A stretch of 64,000 nucleotides of DNA, from positions 3,849,501 through 3,913,500 of the forward strand of contig NZ_CP032677.1 in assembly GCF_003627215.1 (NCBI RefSeq), read 5' to 3'. Both the position numbers and the translations under genes were made by a program. This document shows positions 24,101 to 32,395 of the stretch, piece after piece. How positions within the stretch are numbered: the stretch's first letter is position 1; every line of letters starts with the position of its first letter. The stretch is from Pseudomonas sp. Leaf58 (GTDB lineage: Bacteria > Pseudomonadota > Gammaproteobacteria > Pseudomonadales > Pseudomonadaceae). A model generated the notes under the pieces. It saw only the letters and a program-made list of their open reading frames with translations, was not told the origin of the DNA and ran no database searches.

Positions 24101-24139
24101 GTTGGCGCTCGGGGCAACGGTCGACAGCTGGGCGATCAT
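21119..24139 (-). CDS. FAD and Fe-S oxidoreductase, YdiJ-like (D-2-hydroxyglutarate dehydrogenase type)
   Basis: 1006 residues, close to E. coli YdiJ (about 1018). The N-terminal half is a PCMH-type FAD-binding domain (PRGGGTGTNGQSLTDGIVVD) plus an FAD-oxidase C-terminal domain. The C-terminal half has the Fe-S signature CLACKSCAGQCPIKVNVP and a CCG-domain segment TGCCGMSGTYGHEARNQE. This family oxidises D-2-hydroxy acids and passes electrons on to the respiratory chain. ATG at 24139. Divergent from a LysR gene that may control it. The exact substrate (2-hydroxyglutarate, lactate or other) is not settled by sequence. Confidence 0.88.
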   Translation of the reverse strand: MIAQLSTVAPSANYPEFLEALRNSGFRGQISADYGTRTVLATDNSIYQRLPQAAVFPLDADDVARVATLMGEPRFQQVKLTPRGGGTGTNGQSLTDGIVVDLSRHMNNILEINVEERWVRVQAGTVKDQLNAALKPHGLFFAPELSTSNRATVGGMINTDASGQGSCTFGKTRDHVLELHSVLLGGERLHSLPIDDAALAQACAAPGRVGEVYRMAREIQETQAELIETTFPKLNRCLTGYDLAHLRDEQGRFNLNSVLCGAEGSLGYVVEAKLNVLPIPKYAVLVNVRYSSFMDALRDANALMAHKPLSIETVDSKVLMLAMKDIVWHSVAEYFPADPERPTLGINLVEFCGDEPAEVNARVQAFVEHLQVDTSVERLGHTLAEGAEAVTRVYVMRKRSVGLLGNVEGEVRPQPFVEDTAVPPEQLADYIAEFRALLDGYGLAYGMFGHVDAGVLHVRPALDMKDPAQAALVKPISDAVAALTKRYGGLLWGEHGKGLRSEYVPEYFGELYPALQRLKGAFDPHNQLNPGKICTPPDSVEGLTRVDGVTLRGDLDRTIDERVWQDFASAVHCNGNGACYNYDPNDAMCPSWKATRERQHSPKGRASLMREWLRLQGEANIDVLAAARNKVSWLKGLPARLRNNRARSQGQEDFSHEVYDAMAGCLACKSCAGQCPIKVNVPDFRSRFLELYHGRYQRPLRDYLIGSLEFSIPYLAHAPGLYNAVMGSKWVSKLLADKVGMVDSPLISRFNFQATLTRCRVGVASVPALRELTPAQRERSIVLVQDAFTRYFETPLLAAFIDLAHRLGHRVFLAPYSANGKPLHVQGFLGAFAKAAIRNASQLKALADCGVPLVGLDPAMTLVYRQEYPKVPGLDGCPQVLLPQEWLMDVLPEQAPTAPGNFRLMAHCTEKTNVPASTKQWEQVFARLGLKLVTEATGCCGMSGTYGHEARNQETSRTIFEQSWATKLDKEGEPLATGYSCRSQVKRMTERQMRHPLEVVLQYAQR

Positions 24140-24291
24140 CGAAGGATGGCCTCTTGATATGGGCTAATTCACGGGATTCCTGTCGCCCCTGCATGGGTGA
24201 TGCCGCGCAGGGATGACGTATAGGCCAATGTTCCTGTAGTTTCGCTTCAGGGGCAAACGGATAATCCTGCCGCTATCGATGACTTTTATGA

Positions 24292-25176
24292 ATGAATTAC
24301 CGCCATCTGACCCCGTCCATGTCGCTACTGCTGGCTTTCGAGGCCGCCGCCCGGCATGAAAGCTACACCCGCGCCGCCGCAGAGCTGTCGCTGACCCAGA
24401 GTGCGGTCAGCCGCCAGGTGCAAGCGCTGGAGCAGCAACTGGGCCTGACCCTGTTCCGCCGCGAGGGGCGCCAAGTGCAGCTGACCGATGTCGGCCGCCT
24501 GTACCAGCGCGAGCTCAGCGAAGCACTGGGGCGCATCCGCAGCGCCACCCTGCAGGCATTGGCCTACCAGTCGGGGGTGGGCACCTTACGCCTGGCCACC
24601 CTGCCCACCTTCGGTTCGAAATGGCTGCTGCCGCGGCTGCATGCGTTCTACAGCGCCCACCCCGGCATGCTAGTGCACATTCATTCACGCATCGAAGCCA
24701 TCAATTTCGACACCAGCGAGATCGACGCCGCCATCGGCGTGGCCAGCAACGACCTGCCAGGGCTGATTTGCCATCGCCTGCATGCCGAGGAATTGGTGGT
24801 AATCCTGCCGCCGGAAGCTGGCGCCGACAGCCAGGGCTGGAGCCCGGCGCGGGTCAGTGAAGAAGTGCTGTTGAACGTAGCCAACAACCCGCATGCCTGG
24901 GGTGAGTGGTTTTCCCACCACAGCCTGCCGCACCGGGCGATGCGCTTGGGGCCGAGCTTCGAGCTGACCTCGCACCTGATTCAGGCAGTACGCGCCGGGA
25001 TTGGTATCGGGCTGGTGCCGCGCATATTGGTGGAGGAGGAACTGGCCAAGGGCGAGCTGTATAGCCCGGGAGAGGCGTTTGCCAGCCAGCGCAGCTACTA
25101 CCTGATCTACCCGCCACGCAATGAAGCGTTGCCGTCGTTGCGGGCATTTAGAAGCTGGTTGCTGGAGCAGATCTGA
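24292..25176 (+). CDS. LysR-type regulator (GcvA-like subgroup)
   Basis: 294 residues: N-terminal winged helix (AAARHESYTRAAAELSLTQS, then VSRQVQALEQQLGLTLFRR) and a C-terminal periplasmic-binding-like effector domain (RLATLPTFGSKWLLPRL). The FGSKWLLPRL segment is typical of the GcvA/DsdC-like group that often controls amino-acid or hydroxy-acid genes. It diverges from the YdiJ-like gene across 152 bases, the usual position for a regulator of that gene; this link is inferred. Confidence 0.88.
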   Translation: MNYRHLTPSMSLLLAFEAAARHESYTRAAAELSLTQSAVSRQVQALEQQLGLTLFRREGRQVQLTDVGRLYQRELSEALGRIRSATLQALAYQSGVGTLRLATLPTFGSKWLLPRLHAFYSAHPGMLVHIHSRIEAINFDTSEIDAAIGVASNDLPGLICHRLHAEELVVILPPEAGADSQGWSPARVSEEVLLNVANNPHAWGEWFSHHSLPHRAMRLGPSFELTSHLIQAVRAGIGIGLVPRILVEEELAKGELYSPGEAFASQRSYYLIYPPRNEALPSLRAFRSWLLEQI

Positions 25177-25200
25177 TCCCTGCCCCGGCGCTCTCGCCGG

Positions 25201-25259
25201 TACAGGTAACAAAAAACCCGAAGCCAGTCACCCGGCTTCGGGTTTTTCTATTACCTGTA
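25201..25259. terminator. Bidirectional terminator between the LysR gene and aroP2
   Basis: Stem AAAAACCCGAAGCC (25212-25225) / GGCTTCGGGTTTTT (25234-25247) with A-runs and T-runs on both sides, so it can end both converging transcripts. A second outer pair, TACAGGTAA (25201-25209) with TTACCTGTA (25251-25259), extends the dyad. Confidence 0.9.
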
Positions 25260-25264
25260 GCGCC

Positions 25265-26683
25265 TTACTTGGCCACGCTACCGGCAACCCCACCCGCGTG
25301 CACCTTGCGACGCGGCTTGACCATATAGATCACGAACATCGCAAACAGCCACACCGGAATCGCATACACCGACACCTGGATGCCCGGAATCATCAGCATG
25401 ATGCCCAGGATCAGCACCACGAACGCCAGGCAGATGTAGTTGCCATAGGGGTACCACAGCGCCTTGAACAGCGGCTTCTGGCCAGTGCGGTCCAGATGTT
25501 GGCGGAACTTCAAGTGCGAGTAGCTGATCATCGCCCAGTTGATCACCAGGGTGGCCACCACCAGCGACATCAGCAGTTCCAGCGCGTTGGACGGCATCAG
25601 GTAGTTGAGCAGCACTGCGATCAGGGTCACAGCGGCCGACACCAGGATCGAACGCACCGGCACACCGCGGCTGTCGACCTTGGCCAGCGCCGCCGGGGCG
25701 TCACCTTGTTCGGCCATGCCCAACAGCATACGGGCGTTGCAGTAGGTGCCGCTGTTGTACACCGACAGCGCCGCAGTCAGCACCACGAAGTTCAACAGGT
25801 GCGCGGCCACGTCACTGCCCAGCAGCGAGAACACCTGTACGAACGGGCTGCTGCCATAGCTGCCACCGGACGCATCGATGCTGGCGACCAGGTTGTCCCA
25901 TGGGGTCAGCGACAGCAGCACCACCAAGGCACCCACATAGAAGATCAGGATGCGGTAGATGACCTGGTTGATCGCTTTGGGGATTACGGTCTTCGGCTTG
26001 TCGGCCTCGGCGGCAGTAAAGCCGAGCATTTCCAGGCCTCCGAAGGAGAACATGATGAACGCCAGGGCCATCACCAGCCCGCTGACACCGTTCGGGAAGA
26101 AACCACCGTGCGACCACAGGTTGGCCACGGTGGCTTCAGGGCCGCCGCTGCCACTGGTCAACAGGTAGGCGCCCAAGCCGATCATGCTGACAATGGCCAC
26201 CACCTTGATGATGGCGAACCAGAATTCGGCTTCACCGAAGAACTTCACGTTCATCAGGTTGATGGCGTTGATCAGCACGAAGAACGCCGCCGCCGTAACC
26301 CAGGTCGGAATCTCCGGCCACCAGTAGTGAACATACTTGCCGACCGCCGAAAGCTCCGACATACCCACCAGGATGTACAGCACCCAGCAGTTCCAGCCCG
26401 ACAGGAAGCCGGCAAAACCCCCCCAATAGGTGTGGGCGAAATGGCTGAACGAGCCGGCCACCGGCTCTTCGACGATCATTTCGCCGAGTTGGCGCATGAT
26501 CATGAAAGCGATGAAGCCGCAAATGGCGTAACCCAGGATCATCGACGGGCCGGCGGATTTCATCACGCCTGCCGAGCCGAGGAACAGGCCGGTACCAATT
26601 GCACCGCCGAGGGCGATCAACTGGATATGGCGGTTCTTCAGGCCCCGCTTGAGCTCGCCTGAATGCGTGTTTTGTCCACTCAT
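25265..26683 (-). CDS. aroP2: Aromatic amino-acid permease AroP2
   Basis: 472 residues, APC superfamily (AAT family) with about 12 membrane segments. The opening GLKNRHIQLIALGGAIGTGLFLGS is the amino-acid/H+ symporter signature. It imports phenylalanine, tyrosine and tryptophan; the aromatic preference is inferred from resemblance to AroP and the P. putida locus. The frame is open to 26731, but the ATG at 26683 has AGGTGA eight bases upstream. An AAAAACAA motif (26708-26701) lies just upstream, a candidate Crc/Hfq site. Confidence 0.88.
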   Translation of the reverse strand: MSGQNTHSGELKRGLKNRHIQLIALGGAIGTGLFLGSAGVMKSAGPSMILGYAICGFIAFMIMRQLGEMIVEEPVAGSFSHFAHTYWGGFAGFLSGWNCWVLYILVGMSELSAVGKYVHYWWPEIPTWVTAAAFFVLINAINLMNVKFFGEAEFWFAIIKVVAIVSMIGLGAYLLTSGSGGPEATVANLWSHGGFFPNGVSGLVMALAFIMFSFGGLEMLGFTAAEADKPKTVIPKAINQVIYRILIFYVGALVVLLSLTPWDNLVASIDASGGSYGSSPFVQVFSLLGSDVAAHLLNFVVLTAALSVYNSGTYCNARMLLGMAEQGDAPAALAKVDSRGVPVRSILVSAAVTLIAVLLNYLMPSNALELLMSLVVATLVINWAMISYSHLKFRQHLDRTGQKPLFKALWYPYGNYICLAFVVLILGIMLMIPGIQVSVYAIPVWLFAMFVIYMVKPRRKVHAGGVAGSVAK

Positions 26684-27152
26684 GAACGAAGTCACCTGCA
26701 TTGTTTTTATCTGTGACGGAATCGGACCCACCGCGCTCGTGGCGCAGCGGAATGGGCAAGGTGGTTACCTTGGGTTTCTTGGACGCAAGTGCCGCCGGGG
26801 CGGGTCAACCAGGCGTGATCAAGAGTGCGCGGTACGCAAAGGAGTCACAGGTAAAACGCGGCGCACTGTATACCCCTGCAAACGCGCAGGCGTCAACGCA
26901 CTGCATCGTTTCCTTGGGAAAAAACGCAGCGATCCTGTGGTGTGAGCCTTGAAAGGCGGAGTGATCGGCGTACATGGCGCCTCCATTTGTTGTTTTGTCA
27001 GCCTGGCTCTGTGGACAGGCTTTTGCACACGGCAATGGCGGCTATAACACCGTGGGGCGGGGGTTTGAGCAAGAGTGGGCGGGGGCTGGGCAGAGGCTAG
27101 GCCAGGTCGGCGGCGGCAAGGTTTGTTTACATGCCAAAGGAAAATCTGAAAT

Positions 27153-27172
27153 CAGGGCTGAATTCGGCCCTG
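27153..27172. promoter_or_regulatory. 20-bp palindrome in the aroP2 upstream region
   Basis: CAGGGC-TGAATTCG-GCCCTG, symmetrical except for one base pair, about 470 bases upstream of aroP2. It could be an operator or a hairpin; no known factor is assigned. Confidence 0.35.
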
Positions 27173-27246
27173 GGCGTATAAATTTCTTTACAGGGTGGTT
27201 CGAGAACTTGCCAGTCATCCGAAAAATTCTTTTTGTTCAATATCTT

Positions 27247-27263
27247 GGGCTGCAAAGCAGCCC
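27247..27263. repeat. GGGCTGC-AAA-GCAGCCC hairpin
   Basis: Second copy of the 17-bp hairpin also found at 21088. It lies just beyond the rluB terminator and could act as a backup terminator. Confidence 0.55.
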
Positions 27264-27280
27264 CAAATTCTCACAGCCAT

Positions 27281-27305
27281 AAAAAAACCAGCCCGAAGGC
27301 TGGTT
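27281..27305 (-). terminator. Rho-independent terminator of rluB
   Basis: On the minus strand AACCAGCC-TTCG-GGCTGGTT with a UUCG tetraloop, followed by a run of T. It starts 19 bases after the rluB stop. Confidence 0.9.
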
Positions 27306-27323
27306 CTCTAAAGCAAAGGCCTA

Positions 27324-28391
27324 TCAGCCACGCGGCTTGCCGCGACCACGGCCTGCCGGCTTGTCACCATCAGGCTTGCCCGGGCGCTTGCGCATCTCGC
27401 TCGGGCGCTCGGCCACCGTGCTGCCACGGCCCGCTTTACGCGGGGCTTCTTCACGCGGCTGACGCGCCGGGCGTTCGCCACCAGCGGCAGCTTCGCTGGC
27501 CGGGCGCAGGTTGCGCACGCGTTCGCCACGGCCCAGCGGGCGGGTCGACTTGCGCTGCAGGCGCTCCATCTTGTCCTTGGCCTTGAGCTTCATGGCGGGC
27601 AGCGCTACCGGCTGCAGGCCCACTTCGGCAGCAAGGATGTCGATTTCGCCCTGGGTCATTTCGCGCCAGCGGCCCATCGGCAGGTCGGAATTGAGGAAGA
27701 CCGGGCCAAAACGCACGCGCTTCAGGCGGCTGACCACCACGCCCTGGGACTCCCACAGGCGACGCACCTCACGGTTACGGCCTTCCATCACCACGCAGTG
27801 GTACCAGTGGTTGAAGCCCTCGCCACCTGGCGCCTTCTGGATGTCGGTGAACTTGGCCGGGCCGTCTTCCAGCATTACGCCGGCCTTCAGGCGCTCGATC
27901 ATCTCGTCATCGACTTCACCACGTACACGTACCGCATACTCACGGTCCATCTCGTAGGACGGGTGCATCAAGCGGTTGGCCAGTTCACCGTCAGTGGTAA
28001 ACAACAGCAGGCCAGTGGTGTTGATGTCCAGGCGGCCGATGTTGATCCAGCGGCCTTCTTTTGGCCGTGGCAGGCGGTCGAACACGGTCGGGCGGCCTTC
28101 CGGGTCGTCACGGGTGCAGATTTCGCCATCGGGCTTGTTGTACATGATCACTCGGCGGGTGGCCTCGGCAGCTTCCTCGCGCTTGATCAGCTTGCCATCC
28201 ACGGCAATGGCATCGTGCAGGTCGACGCGCTGGCCGAGGGTGGCCTCGACGCCGTTGACCTTGATGCGGCCCTGGCTGATCCAGGCCTCGACGTCACGGC
28301 GCGAACCAACGCCAATGCGCGCCAGCACTTTCTGCAGCTTTTCGCCGGATGGAGGGGTGATCTCGGTATCTTGCAGGTCTTGCTCACTCAT
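27324..28391 (-). CDS. rluB: 23S rRNA pseudouridine synthase RluB
   Basis: 355 residues. An N-terminal S4 RNA-binding domain (GEKLQKVLARIGVGSRRDVE) is followed by the RsuA/RluB catalytic domain with the nucleophile Asp in GRLDINTTGLLLFT. It modifies uridine 2605 of 23S rRNA in E. coli. The C-terminal 80 residues are rich in Arg, Lys, Pro and Gly (LGRGERVRNLRP, ending GDKPAGRGRGKPRG), a disordered basic tail common in Pseudomonas homologues. Separated from scpB by a REP pair. Confidence 0.95.
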   Translation of the reverse strand: MSEQDLQDTEITPPSGEKLQKVLARIGVGSRRDVEAWISQGRIKVNGVEATLGQRVDLHDAIAVDGKLIKREEAAEATRRVIMYNKPDGEICTRDDPEGRPTVFDRLPRPKEGRWINIGRLDINTTGLLLFTTDGELANRLMHPSYEMDREYAVRVRGEVDDEMIERLKAGVMLEDGPAKFTDIQKAPGGEGFNHWYHCVVMEGRNREVRRLWESQGVVVSRLKRVRFGPVFLNSDLPMGRWREMTQGEIDILAAEVGLQPVALPAMKLKAKDKMERLQRKSTRPLGRGERVRNLRPASEAAAGGERPARQPREEAPRKAGRGSTVAERPSEMRKRPGKPDGDKPAGRGRGKPRG

Positions 28392-28547
28392 CTGGGCACC
28401 TCCCGGTGTAGGAATGAAAAAGGGGTTTCTGGCAACGGATGCGCCAAAAGGCCGCGCATCATACGCGGTTCGGCCGGGGAACGCACTGGAGGGTAGAAGG
28501 TTTTGTGGGCTTTGTGAGGGGTTTCTGCCTAATGGTGTGTGTTGGCA

Positions 28548-28623
28548 GTACCGGCCTTTTCGCGGGCAAGCCCGCTCCTACAAATGTGTGTAGGAGCGGG
28601 CTTGCCCGCGAAAGGGCCGGTAC
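28548..28623. repeat. Near-perfect inverted REP pair between scpB and rluB
   Basis: Arms of 35 bases (starting GTACCGGCC, core TTCGCGGGCAAGCCCGC, ending CTCCTACA) differ at one base and flank a 6-base loop. It starts just after the scpB stop and could block read-through or 3' decay. Confidence 0.85.
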
Positions 28624-28630
28624 AGAAGAA

Positions 28631-29401
28631 TCAGGGCTGCAACTTGCCCTCTTCTTCCACTGAGGCCTCAGGCTGTTCTTCGCGCAAATCATCAAAATCG
28701 GTTTTCAGGCCTTCTTCCATGGCATCCAGCTCCACCAACAGGCTACGGAAGCTGGTCTCCTCCTGTGGCTCGGCGACCTGCTCTTCTTCCCCAAGGCTGG
28801 CATCTGCCAAAGCCTGAAGGTGCACCGGCACCGGTGCATCATCCGGGTCAAGCAGCGGCTCCGGCTCCATTTCACGCAATTCGGCCAGGGCCGGCAGTTG
28901 CTCCAGGCTCTTGAGGTTGAAATGGTCGAGAAACGCCTTGGTGGTGGCGAACATCGCCGGCCGCCCGGGCACTTCGCGGTAGCCAACCACACGAATCCAT
29001 TCGCGTTCCATCATGGTCTTGATGATATTGCTGTTCACCGCAACGCCCCGCACGTCCTCGATCTCGCCACGGGTAATGGGCTGGCGGTAGGCGATCAATG
29101 CCAAGGTTTCGAGCAACGCACGCGAATAACGCTGCGGGCGCTCTTCCCACAGGCGCCCCACCCAGGGGGCGAAGGTTTCACGAATTTGCAGGCGATAGCC
29201 GCTGGCCACTTCCTTGAGTTCGAACGCACGGCCCTTGCATGACTTGCCAAGTACTTCCAGGGCCTGCTTGAACACCTTGGGTTCAGGGCGCTCAGCCTCT
29301 TCAAACAGCTCGTACAGGCGCTCCAAGGATTGCGGCTTGCCCGACGCCAGTAAAAAAGCCTCGATCAGCGACGCCAGGTCGCAGGGTTCATTCAGGTTCA
29401 T
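28631..29401 (-). CDS. scpB: Segregation and condensation protein ScpB
   Basis: 256 residues from the ATG at 29401 (MNLNEPCDLASLIEAFLLAS). Two winged-helix domains; family block RYSRALLETLALIAYRQPITRGEIEDVRG and the GRPAMFATTKAFLDHF segment. It binds ScpA and regulates the bacterial condensin. The C-terminal 60 residues are highly acidic and variable. Its start overlaps scpA's end by 14 bases, so the two are coupled. The frame is open 16 codons further to 29449, but that would lengthen the overlap. Confidence 0.93.
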   Translation of the reverse strand: MNLNEPCDLASLIEAFLLASGKPQSLERLYELFEEAERPEPKVFKQALEVLGKSCKGRAFELKEVASGYRLQIRETFAPWVGRLWEERPQRYSRALLETLALIAYRQPITRGEIEDVRGVAVNSNIIKTMMEREWIRVVGYREVPGRPAMFATTKAFLDHFNLKSLEQLPALAELREMEPEPLLDPDDAPVPVHLQALADASLGEEEQVAEPQEETSFRSLLVELDAMEEGLKTDFDDLREEQPEASVEEEGKLQP

Positions 29402-30233
29402 CAACAAGCGCCGGGCGAAGCCGCACATGAATGGCGGCGAAGGGTTCATTTTGCACCAGTTCGATCAGTGATTCCTTCACCAGCTCGAGAATCGCCATGA
29501 AGGTCACTACCACGCCCAGCTTGCCCTCCTCGGCGGCAAACAGCTCAACGAACGGCACAAAACCACCGCCTTTCAGGCGCTCCAGCACCTGGCTCATGCG
29601 CTCGCGGGTAGACAAGGTCTCGCGGCTGATCTGGTGGCTTTCAAACAGGTCATTGCGGCGCATCACCTCGGCCATGGACACCAGCAGTTCCTCCAGGGTT
29701 ACCTGTGGCAACAGCTTGCGTACCTTGGCCTGCGGTGCCTCCAGGCGGGGTACCAGCACCTCGCGGCCGAGCCGTGGCAATTCGTCGATGCCTTCGGCGG
29801 CGGCCTTGAAGCGCTCGTACTCCTGCAGGCGGCGGATCAGTTCGGCGCGCGGGTCGCCCTCATCTTCCTCGACCTCAGCCGAGCGCGGCAGCAACATGCG
29901 CGACTTGATTTCGGCGAGCATGGCGGCCATCACCAGGTATTCGGCGGCCAATTCCAGGCGCACGTTTTTCATCAGCTCCACATAACCCATGTACTGGCGA
30001 GTGATTTCCGCCACAGGGATGTCAAGGATGTCGATGTTCTGCTTGCGGATCAGGTACAGCAACAGGTCCAACGGGCCTTCGAAGGCTTCGAGGATAACTT
30101 CCAGGGCGTCCGGCGGGATGTACAGGTCCAGCGGCAGCTCGGTCAGGGCTTCGCCATAAACCAGCGCCAGTTGCAGCTGCCGAGGCGAATCCAAGGGGGC
30201 GGCCGGCGCCTCGGCTGTGTCTACCTCGCTCAC
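29388..30233 (-). CDS. scpA: Segregation and condensation protein ScpA (kleisin)
   Basis: 281 residues. The kleisin N-terminus FEGPLDLLLYLIRKQNIDI and the C-terminal winged-helix region VTFMAILELVKESLIELVQ are clear. In this group ScpA usually partners an SMC-type ATPase that is encoded elsewhere. The start ATG at 30233 overlaps the upstream Sua5-like gene by 4 bases. About 45 residues precede the conserved domain, so an internal start cannot be excluded. Confidence 0.93.
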   Translation of the reverse strand: MSEVDTAEAPAAPLDSPRQLQLALVYGEALTELPLDLYIPPDALEVILEAFEGPLDLLLYLIRKQNIDILDIPVAEITRQYMGYVELMKNVRLELAAEYLVMAAMLAEIKSRMLLPRSAEVEEDEGDPRAELIRRLQEYERFKAAAEGIDELPRLGREVLVPRLEAPQAKVRKLLPQVTLEELLVSMAEVMRRNDLFESHQISRETLSTRERMSQVLERLKGGGFVPFVELFAAEEGKLGVVVTFMAILELVKESLIELVQNEPFAAIHVRLRPALVDEPE

Positions 30234-30859
30234 GCGTCGACCAGGAACGGCGTGGGGTCGCCGCAGCCTTCACGGATCAACGCTGGTTCATCGCCCGTCA
30301 GGTCAATGATCGTCGACGCCTTGAGGTCACCGTAGCCACCGTCGATGATCAAATCGACGTGATGCTCCAGAGCCTGGCGGATTTCATACGGATCCGTCAT
30401 CGGCTCTTCCTCGGGCGGCAGGATCAAGCTCACGCTCATCAACGGCTCGCCCAGCTCTGCGAGCAATGCCAGCACAATCGGATTGGACGGCACGCGCAGG
30501 CCAATGGTGCGCCGCTTCTCGTGCATCAACAGCCGCGGCACTTCGCGGGTGGCGTTCAGAATGAACGTGTAGGGCCCTGGGATGTGCGCCTTGAGCAGGC
30601 GGAAGGTAGACGTATCGATCTTGGCGAAAAGTCCCATTTGCGATAGGTCGCAGCACAACAGGGTGAAGTTGTGTTGCTTGTCCAGCTTGCGCAGGGTCCG
30701 CACACGCTCGATCGCGCCCTTGTCGCCGATCTGGCAACCCAGCGCATAAGCCGAGTCGGTTGGGTACACCACCACACCACCCTTGCGGATGATCTCGACG
30801 GCCTGTTTGATCAGGCGCGCCTGCGGGTTCTCCGCATGAATCTGGAAAAATTGGCTCAC
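30230..30859 (-). CDS. L-threonylcarbamoyladenylate synthase-like protein (Sua5/YciO/YrdC family)
   Basis: 209 residues from a GTG start at 30859 (VSQFFQIHAENPQARLIKQA), supported by AGGA seven bases upstream; an ATG at 30895 is possible but overlaps the neighbouring gene. Family motif YPTDSAYALGCQ and the KRRTIGLRVPSNP segment. It looks closer to YciO than to TsaC, so a direct role in tRNA t6A synthesis is not certain. It lies between the PHP nuclease gene and scpA in a tight leftward cluster. Confidence 0.88.
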   Translation of the reverse strand: MSQFFQIHAENPQARLIKQAVEIIRKGGVVVYPTDSAYALGCQIGDKGAIERVRTLRKLDKQHNFTLLCCDLSQMGLFAKIDTSTFRLLKAHIPGPYTFILNATREVPRLLMHEKRRTIGLRVPSNPIVLALLAELGEPLMSVSLILPPEEEPMTDPYEIRQALEHHVDLIIDGGYGDLKASTIIDLTGDEPALIREGCGDPTPFLVDA

Positions 30860-30872
30860 GTAGTCATCCTGT

Positions 30873-31733
30873 TCATAGCGCCAAAGGCTGTTCATGACTG
30901 AATCGACGCCACAGGGGTGGCAGGTCCTCGGGCAATGGCCGGTAGGCACCGATCTCGCCCCAGGTGCCGGGGCCGTGGAAATCGCTGCCAGCGCTTGCCA
31001 GCAGGCCGAACTCACGGGTGAGGATGGACATCGTGCCCACCTGCTCGGCTGGCATCATCCCATTGACCACTTCAAGCGCCTGCCCGCCTGCCTGAATATA
31101 GTCGGCAATCAGCCGTCTGCGCTTGCTGCGGGTAAGGTCGTAGTGCATGGGATGCGCAAGGCTCACCCAAGCGTTGGACTGGCGCAGGGTGGCGACGGTT
31201 TCATCGAGGCTCGGCCAATGCTGCTTGACGTCCCCCAACTTGCCGGCCCCCAGCCACTTGCGAAACGCCTCGCCACGGTCCTTGACGTGCCCGGCACGGA
31301 CCAGGTACTCGGCAAAATGCGGGCGCGCCGGGGCGTTGCCACTGTCGCCCAGCTCGTGTTGCACGGCGCGCGCGCCTTCGAGGGTACCGGGCATGCCCTT
31401 GGCCGCCAGCCGTTTGTCGATTTCTTCGGCCCGTAGCCAGCGGCCCCGGTGCAGCGCTTCAATCGCCGCCAGCAACGGCGGTGCGTCGAGCGGGAAGTCA
31501 TAGCCCAGGACATGAATGGTGGCCCCCCCCCAAGTGCACGACAGCTCTACCCCGCTGACCCAGCGCATGCCCCGCGCCAAGCAGGCCTGGCGCGCTTCGA
31601 GCAGGCCTTCGAGCGTGTCATGGTCGGTCAGAGCCAGCGTTTGCACCCCCTGCTCATGGGCCCGGGCGACCAGCACCGTGGGCGAGAGGGCGCCATCGGA
31701 GGCCGTGCTGTGACAGTGCAGATCAACATTCAT
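30873..31733 (-). CDS. PHP-domain 5'-3' nuclease (RNase AM / TrpH / YciV)
   Basis: 286 residues. PHP metal-site motifs [11 protein letters not shown] and [10 protein letters not shown] at the N-terminus, then [11 protein letters not shown] and [10 protein letters not shown] further on. The E. coli homologue trims 5'-monophosphorylated RNAs, including rRNA 5' ends; the same job is inferred. Divergent from yciB across 67 bases and followed closely by the YciO-like gene, a conserved pairing in gammaproteobacteria. Confidence 0.9.
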   Translation of the reverse strand: MNVDLHCHSTASDGALSPTVLVARAHEQGVQTLALTDHDTLEGLLEARQACLARGMRWVSGVELSCTWGGATIHVLGYDFPLDAPPLLAAIEALHRGRWLRAEEIDKRLAAKGMPGTLEGARAVQHELGDSGNAPARPHFAEYLVRAGHVKDRGEAFRKWLGAGKLGDVKQHWPSLDETVATLRQSNAWVSLAHPMHYDLTRSKRRRLIADYIQAGGQALEVVNGMMPAEQVGTMSILTREFGLLASAGSDFHGPGTWGEIGAYRPLPEDLPPLWRRFSHEQPLAL

Positions 31734-31800
31734 GGAGGAGCGCTTTCGCTGTAATCGATGTTTGTTATTATGCCGTCACATCCCGATTCTGGCTGCCATT

Positions 31801-32394
31801 GTGAAACAATTCATCGATTTCATCCCCCTGCTGCTGTTCTTCATCGTCTACAAGCTGGACCCGCGCCCCATGGAAGTCGCCGGCCACAGCTTCGAATTCG
31901 GCGGCATCTACAGCGCCACGGCCATGCTGATCATCAGCTCGCTGGTGGTCTACGGCGCGCTGTTCCTGCGCCAGCGCAAGCTGGAAAAGGGCCAATGGCT
32001 GACCTTGGTGGCCTGCCTGGTGTTTGGCGGCCTGACCCTCACCTTTCACAGCGAAACCTTCCTCAAGTGGAAGGCGCCAGTGGTGAACTGGCTGTTCGCC
32101 CTGGGCTTCGCCGGCAGCCACTTCGTGGGCGATCGGGTGCTGATCAAGCGCATCATGGGCCATGCCCTGAGCCTGCCCGATGCCATCTGGGCCCGCCTGA
32201 ACCTGGCCTGGATCGGCTTCTTCCTGTTCTGCGGTGCGGCCAACCTGTTCGTCGCCTTCACCTTCCAGGACTTCTGGGTCGACTTCAAGGTGTTCGGCAG
32301 CCTGGGCATGACCGTGATGTTCCTGGTGGCGCAGGGTGTATACCTGTCGCGCCACCTGCACGATGACCCTTCTACCTCCAAACCCAAGGATTGA
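31801..32394 (+). CDS. yciB: Inner-membrane septation protein YciB (IspZ)
   Basis: 197 residues, about five membrane segments. Begins with GTG at 31801 ([19 protein letters not shown]), the invariant family start; family segments [14 protein letters not shown] and [21 protein letters not shown]. It is linked to septation and envelope integrity. Only one base separates it from the yciI start, so the two form an operon, as in E. coli. Confidence 0.94.
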   Translation: MKQFIDFIPLLLFFIVYKLDPRPMEVAGHSFEFGGIYSATAMLIISSLVVYGALFLRQRKLEKGQWLTLVACLVFGGLTLTFHSETFLKWKAPVVNWLFALGFAGSHFVGDRVLIKRIMGHALSLPDAIWARLNLAWIGFFLFCGAANLFVAFTFQDFWVDFKVFGSLGMTVMFLVAQGVYLSRHLHDDPSTSKPKD

Positions 32395-32395
32395 C

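Larger units (their letters stand above)
26684..27323. other. 640-bp aroP2-rluB gap: aroP2 promoter region, one palindrome, rluB terminator
   Basis: No convincing gene. Contents: the Crc-like motif by aroP2, a near-perfect 20-bp palindrome centred on GAATTC (27153-27172), a GGGCTGC-AAA-GCAGCCC hairpin (27247-27263) and the rluB terminator (27281-27305). Short open frames here have no family look. Confidence 0.6.

Noticed and set aside
24140..24291. LysR box between the YdiJ-like gene and its divergent LysR gene
   Set aside because: A T-N11-A 13-mer (TAGTTTCGCTTCA) exists but has little symmetry; not strong enough to list.
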